From positions 1 to 64,000 of the forward strand of contig NZ_JABTTE010000002.1 in the NCBI RefSeq assembly GCF_013303125.1: DNA of 64,000 bases, read 5' to 3'. The notes below the pieces were generated by a model. It worked only from the letters and a program-made list of their open reading frames with translations. It did not search any database and was not told where the DNA came from. A program made the position numbers and the translations under genes. This document shows, in pieces, positions 9,392-18,650 of the stretch; the first letter of the stretch is position 1; the number at the start of each line of letters is the position of its first letter. This DNA is from Calidifontibacillus erzurumensis. Lineage in GTDB: Bacteria > Bacillota > Bacilli > Bacillales > Bacillaceae_J.

Positions 9392-9405
9392 TGAGGTTAA
9401 CCTCA
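9392..9405. promoter_or_regulatory. Palindromic operator TGAGGTTAACCTCA
   Basis: A perfect 14-base palindrome covers the expected start of the thiolase operon transcript. A repressor bound here would block the promoter. The TetR-family protein encoded as the last gene of the same operon (13605-14246) is the best candidate. I found no second copy in the window. Confidence 0.6.
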
Positions 9406-9465
9406 TTTGTTGGTTGTTATTATAAAAAATTTTCAAAACCACCACACATTGATTAGGAGGAAGGT

Positions 9466-10659
9466 ATGGAAGACGTTTACATTGTTGATGGAATTCGAAC
9501 TCCAATCGGAAAGTTTTGCGGTTCACTAAGTGATTACTCAGCAAAAGATTTGGCGAAAGTCGTCATGAATGAGGTATTAATAAGAACTAATTTAAATCCA
9601 GAGTACATAGATGAAATCATTACAGGAATTGCCAACCAACCGACAGATGCTTCGAATATAGGACGTGTTGCTGCTTTAGAACTTGGTTTTTCAAATAAAA
9701 TTCCTGCTTATTCTGTAAATCGCAATTGCGGGTCTGGTATTCAAGCAATTTACAATGCTTTTCAATCCATTCGTTCAGAGGAATCAAATATAAATTTGGT
9801 TGTTGGGACTGAAAATATGAGTCAGTGGCCGTATCTACTTCGTGGTGCCAGACAAGGATTTATAATGAGAAATCAAGTTTTAGTTGATAGTCTTTGGGAT
9901 TCATTAGAAGACCCAGTTGTTCATTTAATGATGGGGCAAACAGCAGAAATTGTTGCCAATGAGGTTGGCATCACCCGTGAGGAACAAGATCAATATGCCT
10001 TTGAAAGCCACCGAAAAGCAATCAATGCTAGAAATCAAGAAATCTTTTCGAAAGAGATCGTAAAAGTCGTTAAAAAGGACAAACGTGGAAATGAGGTTAT
10101 TATCGAACATGACGAAGGACCGAATGAATTGACCACAGTGGAAAAATTATCAAAGTTACCTCCTACCTTTGAAAAAGGTGGTACGATTACAGCTGGAAAT
10201 TCCTGTGGTATTAATGATGGAGCAGCTGCTTTGTTGGTAACTAATTTCAGAAGTTTACAAGAACATAAATTGAAACCAAGAGCTAGAATAGTATCCATTG
10301 CTTTCGCTGGATTAGAGCCTGAAAGAATGGGCCTAGGACCTGTTTACGCAGTTCCAAAAGCACTTTCAAAAGCAGGGCTAAGCCTCCAAGATATTGACTT
10401 AATAGAATTAAATGAGGCCTTTGCTGCACAGACATTAGCTTGCATGAAATTGTTAGAGTTAGATTCTGCAAAAGTAAATATTCACGGGGGAGCAATCGCA
10501 TTAGGTCATCCAATTGGTGCGACTGGTGTGAGATTAATTATATCGCTATTGAATTCTCTTGAAATGTTAAATAAGAAATATGGTGTTGCAACTCTCTGTA
10601 TCGGTGGAGGACTTGGTGGGGCGATTGTAATTGAAAATTTAAACTATAAAAAAGGGTAA
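9466..10659 (+). CDS. Acetyl-CoA C-acyltransferase (thiolase)
   Basis: 397 residues, start preceded by AGGAGGAAGGT. It cleaves 3-oxoacyl-CoA with CoA to acetyl-CoA and a shortened acyl-CoA. The nucleophile Cys88 sits in NRNCGSG, the His in GGAIALGHPIGATG and the second active-site Cys378 in LCIGGGLGG. Length is normal for the family. It opens a five-gene operon with 10-12 base gaps (thiolase, hydratase, acyl-CoA dehydrogenase, hydroxyacyl-CoA dehydrogenase, regulator), a complete beta-oxidation spiral. It differs from the PaaJ-like thiolases at 36623 and 53636, which end with TMCIGVGQG, so its substrate is probably different. Confidence 0.94.
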   Translation: MEDVYIVDGIRTPIGKFCGSLSDYSAKDLAKVVMNEVLIRTNLNPEYIDEIITGIANQPTDASNIGRVAALELGFSNKIPAYSVNRNCGSGIQAIYNAFQSIRSEESNINLVVGTENMSQWPYLLRGARQGFIMRNQVLVDSLWDSLEDPVVHLMMGQTAEIVANEVGITREEQDQYAFESHRKAINARNQEIFSKEIVKVVKKDKRGNEVIIEHDEGPNELTTVEKLSKLPPTFEKGGTITAGNSCGINDGAAALLVTNFRSLQEHKLKPRARIVSIAFAGLEPERMGLGPVYAVPKALSKAGLSLQDIDLIELNEAFAAQTLACMKLLELDSAKVNIHGGAIALGHPIGATGVRLIISLLNSLEMLNKKYGVATLCIGGGLGGAIVIENLNYKKG

Positions 10660-10670
10660 AGGAGAGTTCG

Positions 10671-11453
10671 ATGAAAGCTATTGAGCATATACGATTAAAA
10701 GTTGAAGGAGCAATTGCAATTATTACGATAGATCATCCTCCTGTTAATGCATTAAGTATGCAAACGATGGCTGAATTACATGAAGTGTTAACTGAAATTG
10801 AACAAAAAAAAGAAGTGAAAGTCGTTCTATTAAGAGGAAATGAAAAGTTATTTGTTGCAGGTGCTGATCTGTACGAACTATTAAAAACTGAGACTAATGA
10901 GGAAGCATATAAAATGTCTAAACTTGGTCATGAGTTAATGGATCGTATTGAAAATTTTCCAATTCCAGTCATTGCTTTAGTTGAAGGAGCATGTCTTGGA
11001 GGTGGTTTGGAATTAGCCATGGCGTGCCATATTAGAATTGCGAAAGATAATGCTATATTTGGGTTACCGGAAATTACTCTGGGCATCATCCCTGGTGCTG
11101 GAGGGACACAAAGGTTACCTAAATTAATAGAAAGTTCCAAAGCAATTGAAATGATCTTAACTGGTCGTAGAATTTCAGCTGGTGATGCGAAAAATTTAGG
11201 CTTAGTGCTAGATGTATATTCCGAGGAATCTTTTGAACAAGAAGCCTTTTCGCTTGCCAACAACATTGCAGATAAAGGGAAAGTTGCCATAACTTCTGCT
11301 TTAAAAGCTATTCAAGCAGGTCTTCATCATTCTGAACAAGAAGGATTCGAAGTAGAAGCAAATCTTTTTGGATTATGTTGTACGACAAATGATAAACAAG
11401 AAGGAATTAGTGCCTTTTTAAATAAAAGAAAAGCCAAATTTGAAGATAGATAG
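10671..11453 (+). CDS. Enoyl-CoA hydratase/isomerase family protein
   Basis: 260 residues with AAAGGAG before the ATG. Crotonase fold: the oxyanion-hole segment VAGADL near 65, and the two Glu positions of true hydratases in EGACLGGGLELAMAC and LPEITLGIIPGAGGTQRL. This residue set fits syn-hydration of 2-enoyl-CoA. It lies between the thiolase and the acyl-CoA dehydrogenase of the same operon, supplying the second step of beta-oxidation. Chain length preference is not readable. Confidence 0.92.
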   Translation: MKAIEHIRLKVEGAIAIITIDHPPVNALSMQTMAELHEVLTEIEQKKEVKVVLLRGNEKLFVAGADLYELLKTETNEEAYKMSKLGHELMDRIENFPIPVIALVEGACLGGGLELAMACHIRIAKDNAIFGLPEITLGIIPGAGGTQRLPKLIESSKAIEMILTGRRISAGDAKNLGLVLDVYSEESFEQEAFSLANNIADKGKVAITSALKAIQAGLHHSEQEGFEVEANLFGLCCTTNDKQEGISAFLNKRKAKFEDR

Positions 11454-11464
11454 GAGAGAGCTTT

Positions 11465-12610
11465 ATGGTGATAACAAAACAAGAACTAGATATTTTTTTA
11501 AAAACTATTCGTCAATTTGTAAAAGAAAGGATAGCACCACATGCTGCTTCTATTGATGAAAATCAAAAAGTACCAGAAGATTTAATGCAAGAAATAAGGG
11601 ATATGGGATTATTTGGAGTGGCATTTCCAGAAAAGTATGGTGGTAGTGGCATAGGTTGGCGTGCTCAATTATTAATGACAGAAGAAATCGCAAAATATGA
11701 AGGTTCCATTCCATCTATAATAGGAGCTCATACGACAATTGCCGCTAATTCGATTTATATTGCAGGAACCGAAGAACAAAAGCAAAAATATTTAAAACCT
11801 TTAGCGGAAGGAAAATATTTAGGTGCATTTGCTTTGACTGAGCCAGGTGCTGGATCAGATGCAGCCGGCATACAAACAAAAGCAATTAAAACCGATAATG
11901 GATGGGTTCTAGATGGAAGAAAATGTTTTATTACTAATGCACCATCAGCAGATGTATTTATTGTTTTTGCAGTTAACGATCCTTCCAAAGGTTCACGGGG
12001 TGGAATTACAGCTTTTATTGTCGAAAAAGGTGCTCCTGGGTTAACGATTGGAAAGATTGAACATAAAATGGGAATCCGCGGATCGGAAACAAGTGATGTC
12101 ATTTTAGAAAATGTTGAAGTAAAAGATTCGCAAGTATTAGGAGAAGTAGGGCAAGGTTTTAGAATTGCTATGCGTGTAATGCAAAATGGTCGTTTAAATA
12201 TTGCTGCAATCTCCCTTGGAATGGCGAAAGGAGCCTTTGAACTTGCTTTGAATTATGCGCGAGAAAGAAAACAATTCGGTAAAACTCTTTCAAACTTCCA
12301 ATCTATACAAAATAAAATTGCTGAAATGAAAATGAATATTTTTGCAATCGAATCTATGCTAGATCGGGCAATTACGCTAATGGAAGAAGACAAACCATTT
12401 AACTTAGAAGGAGCGATTTTGAAAGCATTTGCTTCTGAAAAGGCAGAGTGGATCATTAATGAAGCTTTGCAAATCTATGGTGGATATGGGTACATGAAAG
12501 ATTATCCTTTAGAAAGAATGCTTCGTGATGTGAGAATTAATAGGATTTTCGAAGGGACAAGCGAAATTCAAAGAATGGTTATTGCCAAAGAAGTATTTCG
12601 GAATGAATAG
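11465..12610 (+). CDS. Acyl-CoA dehydrogenase
   Basis: 381 residues, preceded by TAGGAGAG. FAD-dependent oxidation of acyl-CoA to trans-2-enoyl-CoA. The flavin signature ALTEPGAGSDAAG and the C-terminal FEGTSEIQRMVIA block are present; Glu363 of the latter is the expected catalytic base. The length is that of short- and medium-chain enzymes. It is the only acyl-CoA dehydrogenase in the window, which shows that this first operon handles saturated acyl-CoA, in contrast to the two ring-cleavage modules downstream, which need none. The electron acceptor ETF is not encoded here. Confidence 0.94.
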   Translation: MVITKQELDIFLKTIRQFVKERIAPHAASIDENQKVPEDLMQEIRDMGLFGVAFPEKYGGSGIGWRAQLLMTEEIAKYEGSIPSIIGAHTTIAANSIYIAGTEEQKQKYLKPLAEGKYLGAFALTEPGAGSDAAGIQTKAIKTDNGWVLDGRKCFITNAPSADVFIVFAVNDPSKGSRGGITAFIVEKGAPGLTIGKIEHKMGIRGSETSDVILENVEVKDSQVLGEVGQGFRIAMRVMQNGRLNIAAISLGMAKGAFELALNYARERKQFGKTLSNFQSIQNKIAEMKMNIFAIESMLDRAITLMEEDKPFNLEGAILKAFASEKAEWIINEALQIYGGYGYMKDYPLERMLRDVRINRIFEGTSEIQRMVIAKEVFRNE

Positions 12611-12621
12611 AATGATGGAGA

Positions 12622-13503
12622 GTGGAGCATTTGCAAACAAATCATCTATTTTCTAAAGTAGGTGTTATTGGTTCAGGTATTATGGGGAGTGGGATTGCTC
12701 AAGTCATTGCTCAAGCGGGTTATTCTGTAAAAATATTTGATTTAAAAAAGGAAAATTTAGATCAAGCTTTCCTGCTTATCCAGAAAAATGTAAGAAAATG
12801 GTGTGAGAAAAAAGGAAAAACTGCAGAAGCAGAAATGATAATTAGTAAATTATCTAAAGCTGATCATTTAGAACAATTCAATGATGTAGACATTATAATT
12901 GAAGCGGTGACCGAGAAATTAGAAGTGAAAAAAGATTTGTTTTCTACACTGGAACAAATCGTTGATCAAGAAACTATTCTAGCATCGAATACTTCTGGCA
13001 TTTCTATTTCTAAGATAGCAGAAGGATGTGTGCATAAAGAACGTGTAGTTGGAACTCACTTTTTTAATCCTGCTCATAAGATGCCGTTAGTTGAAATTAT
13101 TCAAGGATTTGAAACATCAGAAAATACAATTACTAAAGTTATAGATTTTGTAAAAACACTTGAAAAAAGCCCGGTTCGTTGTCTAGATGTTCCTGGATTT
13201 ATAGTCAATCGTATCGTAACACCAATGTTGAATGAAGCAATACATGCTCTAGAAAAAGGAATTGCTACAAAAGAAGATATCGATGAAGCTTTGAAAAAAG
13301 GTATGGGGCATCCAATGGGGCCTCTTCAACTGGCGGATTACATCGGATTGGATACACTGCTTTACTTTATGGATCATGTATATAAAGAAACTGGGAATGA
13401 AGCTTATAAGCCAGCTAAATTATTAAGAAAAATGGTAAAAAATGGTGAAATAGGTATGAAGACTGGGAAAGGATTTTATCAATACAATTTAATAAATTCT
13501 TAA
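12622..13503 (+). CDS. 3-Hydroxyacyl-CoA dehydrogenase
   Basis: 293 residues. NAD-dependent oxidation of 3-hydroxyacyl-CoA. The Rossmann motif VIGSGIMGSG is at the N-terminus, the active-site His is in GTHFFNPAHKMPLVEI, and the C-terminal dimerisation domain has DVPGFIVNRI and GMGHPMGPLQLADYIGLD. The start is uncertain: GTG at 12622 lies very close to GGAG, and TTG at 12631 is better spaced from it. Third enzyme of beta-oxidation in this operon; paralogues occur at 35003 and 52759. Confidence 0.92.
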   Translation: MEHLQTNHLFSKVGVIGSGIMGSGIAQVIAQAGYSVKIFDLKKENLDQAFLLIQKNVRKWCEKKGKTAEAEMIISKLSKADHLEQFNDVDIIIEAVTEKLEVKKDLFSTLEQIVDQETILASNTSGISISKIAEGCVHKERVVGTHFFNPAHKMPLVEIIQGFETSENTITKVIDFVKTLEKSPVRCLDVPGFIVNRIVTPMLNEAIHALEKGIATKEDIDEALKKGMGHPMGPLQLADYIGLDTLLYFMDHVYKETGNEAYKPAKLLRKMVKNGEIGMKTGKGFYQYNLINS

Positions 13504-13604
13504 TTGCAAATGTGTATCCGTATTCCCCCCTTCATAAATAATTAAATAGCCTAACGTTATGGTACAATTTATATCAAATCATATTGACAGATGAAGGAGT
13601 AGTT

Positions 13605-14246
13605 ATGGCTAAAAAAACTGGAGAAAAAGTACCTATTATTTTACAAGCAGCAAAAGAAATTTTTGCGCAATCAGGTTATCATCAAACTTCGATTGCAGCA
13701 ATTGCAAAGAAAGCGGGAATAGCTGAAGGAACCGTCTATATTTATTTTGAAAATAAGGAAGATATTCTTATTACTTTATTTGAAACAACAATAAGAGATG
13801 AATTTTTAAACAAATTGGAGAATCATTTACCTTTTTTTAAAGATGCTAATCTAGCATTATATGAAATAGTTCGAGCTCATTTTGAATTTTTTGGAAAGGA
13901 TCGTCAGTTAACAAGGGTTATTCAAATTGAGTTAAGGCAAACAACCCCAACTTTTATTGAAGCGATTAAACCTGTATTAAAAAAGCACTCAGTTATTATT
14001 GAAGAAGTAATTAGAAAAGGGCAAGAACAAGGGGTTTTTCGAAAAGATATTTCTTGCAGAAATGCTCGAAAACTTGTTTTCGGAACACTCGATGAAATGG
14101 TTACTTGTTGGGTGTTATCTACGAAAGAGTATGACTTATTTGAAATGGTAGAACCTGCTTATAAATTGTTCTATCAAGCTTTAATGAATTTATCTGATGA
14201 ACCACTTGTTTATAAAGAAAGAGGTTCCTATGAAAATCAAATTTAG
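13605..14246 (+). CDS. TetR-family regulator (FadR-like)
   Basis: 213 residues from the ATG at 13605, which follows GAAGGAG; the TTG at 13584 lies upstream of that site. The N-terminal helix-turn-helix reads TSIAAIAKKAGIAEGTVYIY, close to the Bacillus FadR pattern, and the C-terminal part is an all-helical ligand-binding domain. FadR of Bacillus represses fatty acid degradation genes and is released by long-chain acyl-CoA. The position at the end of the beta-oxidation operon and the palindrome at 9392 suggest autoregulation by acyl-CoA. The 80-base gap before it contains GGTACAAT, so it may also have its own promoter. Confidence 0.88.
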   Translation: MAKKTGEKVPIILQAAKEIFAQSGYHQTSIAAIAKKAGIAEGTVYIYFENKEDILITLFETTIRDEFLNKLENHLPFFKDANLALYEIVRAHFEFFGKDRQLTRVIQIELRQTTPTFIEAIKPVLKKHSVIIEEVIRKGQEQGVFRKDISCRNARKLVFGTLDEMVTCWVLSTKEYDLFEMVEPAYKLFYQALMNLSDEPLVYKERGSYENQI

Positions 14247-14667
14247 TGCTAGAACATTTGGGGTTGTTCTTTAAAGGTGTTGATCAATCTTTTGAATTCA
14301 AGAAACATTTTTAGAATGATTATCTAAAGGAATTTGAAAAAAATAAACCGATTCAGTATTGGCATAGGTTTGACGAAAAGCGGTTTTAACACAGCTTCAG
14401 TTGATACAAAGATGGCCTATGCCAAAGGACATCGGTATATTTTTTCGATACATTCAATCAATCTTCCTTAGTATCGATTGTGAGGCAATAGATTCAGAAA
14501 AGTAAATAGAAAAGGAAATTCAATGGTTTTTTGCAAACTTGAAAAATTCAATTGTAATAAATTGAAATCAATGGAGATTAAAGAGCGGTAATGCCTATTG
14601 TTTTGCTTTTTGTTAAATTATCAGAATATTAATAAATATTAGTAAATTCGAAAAGGAGGAAGAATGG
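14247..14667. other. Intergenic region with an inverted repeat and no intact gene
   Basis: 420 bases between the TetR gene and the first transporter. TTGGCATAGG (14359-14368) and CCTATGCCAA (14416-14425) form a perfect 10-base inverted repeat 47 bases apart. One frame stays open over about 45 codons across it (containing FSIGIGLTKSGFN) but lacks a ribosome binding site, and I do not recognise it. Probably a decayed gene. The promoter of the transporter operon should be near the 3' end. Confidence 0.35.
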
Positions 14668-15945
14668 ATGAAGTATCGTAATTCGTTTATTTTTTTGATC
14701 CTATTTGTGATATTTGTTTTATTATTAAGTGCTTGTAGTACTGGTAGTCAATCAATATCACAATCTACTTCTTCAAGTTCATCTTCAGAGAATAGGAAAG
14801 GTTACCCACAAGGGGTTAGCGATAATGAAATTGTAATCGGTCATTTTGGTCCTCAATCAGGACCAACAGCAATTTATGATTCTGCACGTAAAGCAGCTGA
14901 ATCTTATATTAAATATATTAATGAAAATGGTGGTGTAAACGGTCGTAAAATAAAAATGATTTCATATGATGATGGGGGACAGCCGGCAAAGGCAACACAA
15001 GCTGTTAAAAGATTGGTTGAACAGGATAAAGTTTACGCAATTGTTGGTGCTATCGGTACTGTTTCAAATCTTGCTGTACTGGATTATTACAAGGAAAAAG
15101 GAATTCCTGTCATCATGATGGGGAGCGGATCAACAAAGTTAGTAGAACCACCTATTCGAAATGTAATTGGTCTAGGTGTTATTAACTATGGTGTAGAAGC
15201 AAAAATTCTTTTAGACTATACAGTCAATGAATTAGGAGCAAAAAAGATTGCGATTGCTTATCAAAATGATGACCTCGGTAAAGAAGGTTATCAAACAGTG
15301 AAAATTAATATTTCTAAATACAACGGAGTAGAAATTGTGCAAGAAGTGAACTTCTTAACTAGTGATGTAGAATTTACAGCTCATGCGCAAAAAATTGCAG
15401 AATCAAATCCAGATGTTGTTATGGTGTTTTCATCACCGAATCCCGTAGCAAACTTAAAGAAAGCTCTCTATAAACTAGGTATGAATAATGTTCCGTTTGT
15501 TGTGAATTCTGTAGGTGCAAATGATACAAAAATGTTTGAATTAGCAGGACCGGAAGTATGGGAAGGAACAATATCTGCTGCTACCATACCTATGCCTGGT
15601 ACTTCAGATAATGAAAGCTTAAAACTATTTGTAGAAAGATTTAGTAAAGATTTTCCTAATGAGCCTATTGTTGGAGTAAGTCAATCTGGTTGGGCACAGA
15701 TGGAAGTGTTTGTTGAAGCAGTAAGATTAGCGGGAGAAGACCTATCTTGGGATAATCTTCTTAACTCGTTGTATAAGTTTGACAAATGGAAAGGGTCTAT
15801 GTATGCTGGTGTTTCCTTCTCTCCAGAAAATCACTATGGATCAACTTCATTATTTATGACGAAAGCTGAAAAAGGAAAAATTGTTCCAATCTCAAAGATT
15901 ATGACATATGATCCAGCTACAAATACGATTTCGATCGAGCAATAA
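14668..15945 (+). CDS. Branched-chain-type ABC transporter substrate-binding lipoprotein (set 1)
   Basis: 425 residues with AAAGGAGGA upstream. Lipoprotein signal with lipobox LLSAC (Cys23), then a Ser-rich linker and a periplasmic-binding-protein type I fold (EIVIGHFGPQSGPTAIYDSA at the start of the domain, YAIVGAIGTVSNLAV, NDDLGKEGYQ). This LivJ/LivK family binds amino acids but also aromatic and fatty acids. It precedes permease and ATPase genes of the same type and is separated from them by a terminator-like hairpin, as usual where the binding protein is needed in excess. Its place beside an acyl-CoA degradation operon suggests a carboxylic acid ligand; that is inference. Confidence 0.92.
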   Translation: MKYRNSFIFLILFVIFVLLLSACSTGSQSISQSTSSSSSSENRKGYPQGVSDNEIVIGHFGPQSGPTAIYDSARKAAESYIKYINENGGVNGRKIKMISYDDGGQPAKATQAVKRLVEQDKVYAIVGAIGTVSNLAVLDYYKEKGIPVIMMGSGSTKLVEPPIRNVIGLGVINYGVEAKILLDYTVNELGAKKIAIAYQNDDLGKEGYQTVKINISKYNGVEIVQEVNFLTSDVEFTAHAQKIAESNPDVVMVFSSPNPVANLKKALYKLGMNNVPFVVNSVGANDTKMFELAGPEVWEGTISAATIPMPGTSDNESLKLFVERFSKDFPNEPIVGVSQSGWAQMEVFVEAVRLAGEDLSWDNLLNSLYKFDKWKGSMYAGVSFSPENHYGSTSLFMTKAEKGKIVPISKIMTYDPATNTISIEQ

Positions 15946-15958
15946 ACAATAACTAAGT

Positions 15959-15989
15959 AAAGGGCAAGTCTTTTTCTTACTTGTCCTTT
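15959..15989 (+). terminator. Hairpin between binding protein and permease genes
   Basis: AAAGGGCAAGT (15959-15969) pairs with ACTTGTCCTTT (15979-15989) with one G-U, followed by CTTTT. A partial terminator here would lower expression of permease and ATPases relative to the binding protein. Confidence 0.65.
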
Positions 15990-16015
15990 CTTTTAAAGAA
16001 CTCTTTGAAAGGAAG

Positions 16016-16888
16016 ATGCTCGTGCAAATCATTGTAAGCGGTTTAATATTTGGGTGTGTCTATGGTTTAGCTGCTCTTGGGATGGTTTTAATTTTTAAGA
16101 CAACGGATGTTGTCAACTTTGCTCAAGGTGAAATGGCTATGGTAACGGCCTTTGTAAGTTATGTTTTCTTATCACAAATGAATTTGTCATATATTTTCTC
16201 ATTTACTCTTTCTTTAATTTTTGCAGCTATTCTTGGAATTGTTTTATATTTAGTTTTCATGAAAAGGGTGCAACATGCACCACCGTTAAATCAAATGGTC
16301 GTAACTCTAGGTTTGTTTCTTGTGTTAAATGGTGTTGCTGGTTTAATTTGGGGGCATCATTCTGCCAGTTATCCAGAGGCATTTCAAGGGGAGCCGATTA
16401 GGATTGGAGGAGTTTTTATTTCACCTAATGAAATTTTCATTGTTATTTTAACAATTATCCTTATGCTTATTTTCTTCTTTATTTTTAAATATACGAAAAT
16501 AGGATTAATGATGCGTGCGACCGGTCAAGATATGTTTGCGTCATATTTAATGGGAATAAAGGTTTCGAAAATTTTCAAGTTTATTTGGGGTGTTGGTGCA
16601 GTTTTAGGCGGAATTGCAGGGATGTTGACAGCACCAATTACGTTTCTATCACCCAATATGATGGTTGATGTCTTAGTGATGGCCTTTGCAGCAGCAGTTC
16701 TAGGGGGATTTGTAAGTTTACCTGGTGCTTTTATTGGTGGTCTAATTATCGGTGTATTTGAAAATCTAATCAGCTATTATATTTCACCAGAAATGAAGCT
16801 TGTGTATACATTTTTATTAATTGTGGTCATTCTTTATGTTCGCCCTCAAGGTATTTTTGGTGGTACGAAATTGGTGAAAAAGGTGTGA
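16016..16888 (+). CDS. livH: Branched-chain-type ABC transporter permease, LivH family (set 1)
   Basis: 290 residues, eight or so membrane helices. Family landmarks are GLIFGCVYGLAALGM at the N-terminus, NFAQGE in the first loop, and the EAA-like cytoplasmic stretch with RATGQDMFASYLMGI. GTG at 16022 is better spaced from AAAGGAAG than the ATG at 16016, so the protein may be two residues shorter. Forms the membrane channel with the next gene. The gene symbol is a family label; the substrate is unknown. Confidence 0.9.
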   Translation: MLVQIIVSGLIFGCVYGLAALGMVLIFKTTDVVNFAQGEMAMVTAFVSYVFLSQMNLSYIFSFTLSLIFAAILGIVLYLVFMKRVQHAPPLNQMVVTLGLFLVLNGVAGLIWGHHSASYPEAFQGEPIRIGGVFISPNEIFIVILTIILMLIFFFIFKYTKIGLMMRATGQDMFASYLMGIKVSKIFKFIWGVGAVLGGIAGMLTAPITFLSPNMMVDVLVMAFAAAVLGGFVSLPGAFIGGLIIGVFENLISYYISPEMKLVYTFLLIVVILYVRPQGIFGGTKLVKKV

Positions 16889-16894
16889 TCAAAA

Positions 16895-17890
16895 TTGAAA
16901 TTAATAGTATTTAATCATAAACTTTGGTTTTATCTTGTACTTACCTTTTCTATATCTTTTCCTTTTCTATTTGGACAATCAGGCTATTTTTTGTCTTTAT
17001 TTATATTAATTTGTATATTAAGTATTGCCTCCATGTCCTTAAACTTACTCGTTGGATTTGGTGGCCAAGTTTCTGTAGGAAATGCCGGATTTTTAATGAT
17101 TGGAAGTTATACTGTTGCCATTTTATCAAACACCTTTCAATTACCATTTTGGCTTTTACTACCTTTAGCAGGAGTTATAACTGGAATTATTGGTTTGGCC
17201 ATCGGAATACCTGCAGTTAGACTAAGTGGCCATTTTTTAGCAGTAGCAACCCTAGGTTTTGGAATATCCATCCCACAAATAGCTTTAAATTGGGATTCAG
17301 TTACGAATGGATATGCTGGTTTATCTGTATCTCGCCCAGCAATATTATCAAGTGACTTGAGCTTATTTTATTTTATTGTTTTTATGACAATCGCTATCTT
17401 TTGGTTCATAAAAAATATCGTATATAGTCCGTTTGGTAGAGCCTTTATTGCCATTCGTGATAGTGAAGTTGCTGCCCAAACGATTGGTATAAATATTTCT
17501 TTTTATAAAGCTATGATGTTTGCTATTAGCGCTTTTTTCACTGGTATATCAGGTGGTTTATATGCTTATTGGTATGGTTTTGTTAGCCCTAACGACTTTT
17601 CAATAATGACATCATTATTACTTTTAGCTGGAATTATCGTAGGTGGTTTAGCTTCTATTCCTGGAGCGATTATTGGGGCAGTCTTTCTTACATTAATTCC
17701 TCATTTCACAGCTGCCTATAATGGAATGACAAATATTGTGATTGGTTCACTCGTCATCCTTATTATCATGTTTAAACCAGATGGTATTGTTCACTTTTTT
17801 GATTTTTTAAAGAAACCTGTTGAAAATAAAGCGAAAGAGCAAATAGTTTTTACTGCGATGGAAGGAGGAACGGAAAATGCTAAGCTTTAA
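16895..17890 (+). CDS. livM: Branched-chain-type ABC transporter permease, LivM family (set 1)
   Basis: 331 residues from TTG 16895, six bases after the LivH stop, with AAAGGTG upstream. Polytopic, with the family motifs SMSLNLLVGFGGQVSVGNAG, AVRLSGHFLAVATLGFG and AIRDSEVAAQTIGIN (the coupling helix region). Pairs with the LivH protein. Its 3' end overlaps the ATPase gene by 14 bases, indicating tight translational coupling. Confidence 0.9.
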   Translation: MKLIVFNHKLWFYLVLTFSISFPFLFGQSGYFLSLFILICILSIASMSLNLLVGFGGQVSVGNAGFLMIGSYTVAILSNTFQLPFWLLLPLAGVITGIIGLAIGIPAVRLSGHFLAVATLGFGISIPQIALNWDSVTNGYAGLSVSRPAILSSDLSLFYFIVFMTIAIFWFIKNIVYSPFGRAFIAIRDSEVAAQTIGINISFYKAMMFAISAFFTGISGGLYAYWYGFVSPNDFSIMTSLLLLAGIIVGGLASIPGAIIGAVFLTLIPHFTAAYNGMTNIVIGSLVILIIMFKPDGIVHFFDFLKKPVENKAKEQIVFTAMEGGTENAKL

Positions 17891-18650
17891 AAACGTTACA
17901 GTTCAGTTTGCGGGTTTAGTCGCAATCAATAACTTATCATTTGAAGTTCCTCAAGGGTCTATCTATTCCATAATAGGTCCAAACGGTGCTGGAAAAACAA
18001 CTATTTTTAATTGTATCAGCCGATTTTATACACCTATTTCTGGATCTATTTTCTTTAATGGATATAATTTATTAAAGTTAAAACCTCATCAAGTCATTCA
18101 AGCAGGAATTGCACGTAGTTTTCAAAACGTTGAACTTTTTTCAAAAATGACGGTTCTAGAAAATTTATTAACCGGCTTACATCCGGTTGTTAAGAAAAAC
18201 TTATTTTCAGCTGCCCTAAATCTTCCATCAGTGAGAAGGATTGAAAAAGAATCATGGCAAAAAGCTTTTGAAGTCATGGAGCTATTGGGTATTTCACATC
18301 TAAGTAACGAAATCGTTTCAGATTTATCATTTGGATATCAGAAAATGGTAGATATAGGACGCGCCATGATGCCGAATCCAAAACTTATTTTATTAGATGA
18401 GCCGGTTGCAGGTATGAATCCAACCGAAACAGAACGACTTAGTAAATTAATTGTTCGTTTAAAAGAAGAGTTAGGTTACACGGTATTATTAATCGAACAT
18501 GATATGTCATTGGTAATGAAAATATCTGACTTTATCACAGTCCTTAACTTTGGAGAAAAAATTGCAGAAGGTATCCCGAGTGAAATTCAAAAGAATCCAG
18601 CAGTGATTGAAGCTTATTTAGGAGAGGAGGTAGAGGATGTTAAAGCTTAG
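17877..18650 (+). CDS. livG: Branched-chain-type ABC transporter ATPase, LivG family (set 1)
   Basis: 257 residues, start after GGAAGGAGGA inside the end of the permease gene. Walker A GPNGAGKTT, the LivG-typical RSFQNVELFSKMTVLENLL segment, a divergent signature LSFGYQKMV in place of LSGG, Walker B LILLDEP and the switch His in LLIEHDM. One of two ATPases powering the importer. The non-standard signature is common in the LivG branch. Confidence 0.92.
   Translation: MLSFKNVTVQFAGLVAINNLSFEVPQGSIYSIIGPNGAGKTTIFNCISRFYTPISGSIFFNGYNLLKLKPHQVIQAGIARSFQNVELFSKMTVLENLLTGLHPVVKKNLFSAALNLPSVRRIEKESWQKAFEVMELLGISHLSNEIVSDLSFGYQKMVDIGRAMMPNPKLILLDEPVAGMNPTETERLSKLIVRLKEELGYTVLLIEHDMSLVMKISDFITVLNFGEKIAEGIPSEIQKNPAVIEAYLGEEVEDVKA

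Noticed and set aside
14359-14425. Inverted repeat as a transposon end or attachment site
   Set aside because: Only 10 bases per arm, no transposase or target duplication nearby, and no second copy found.
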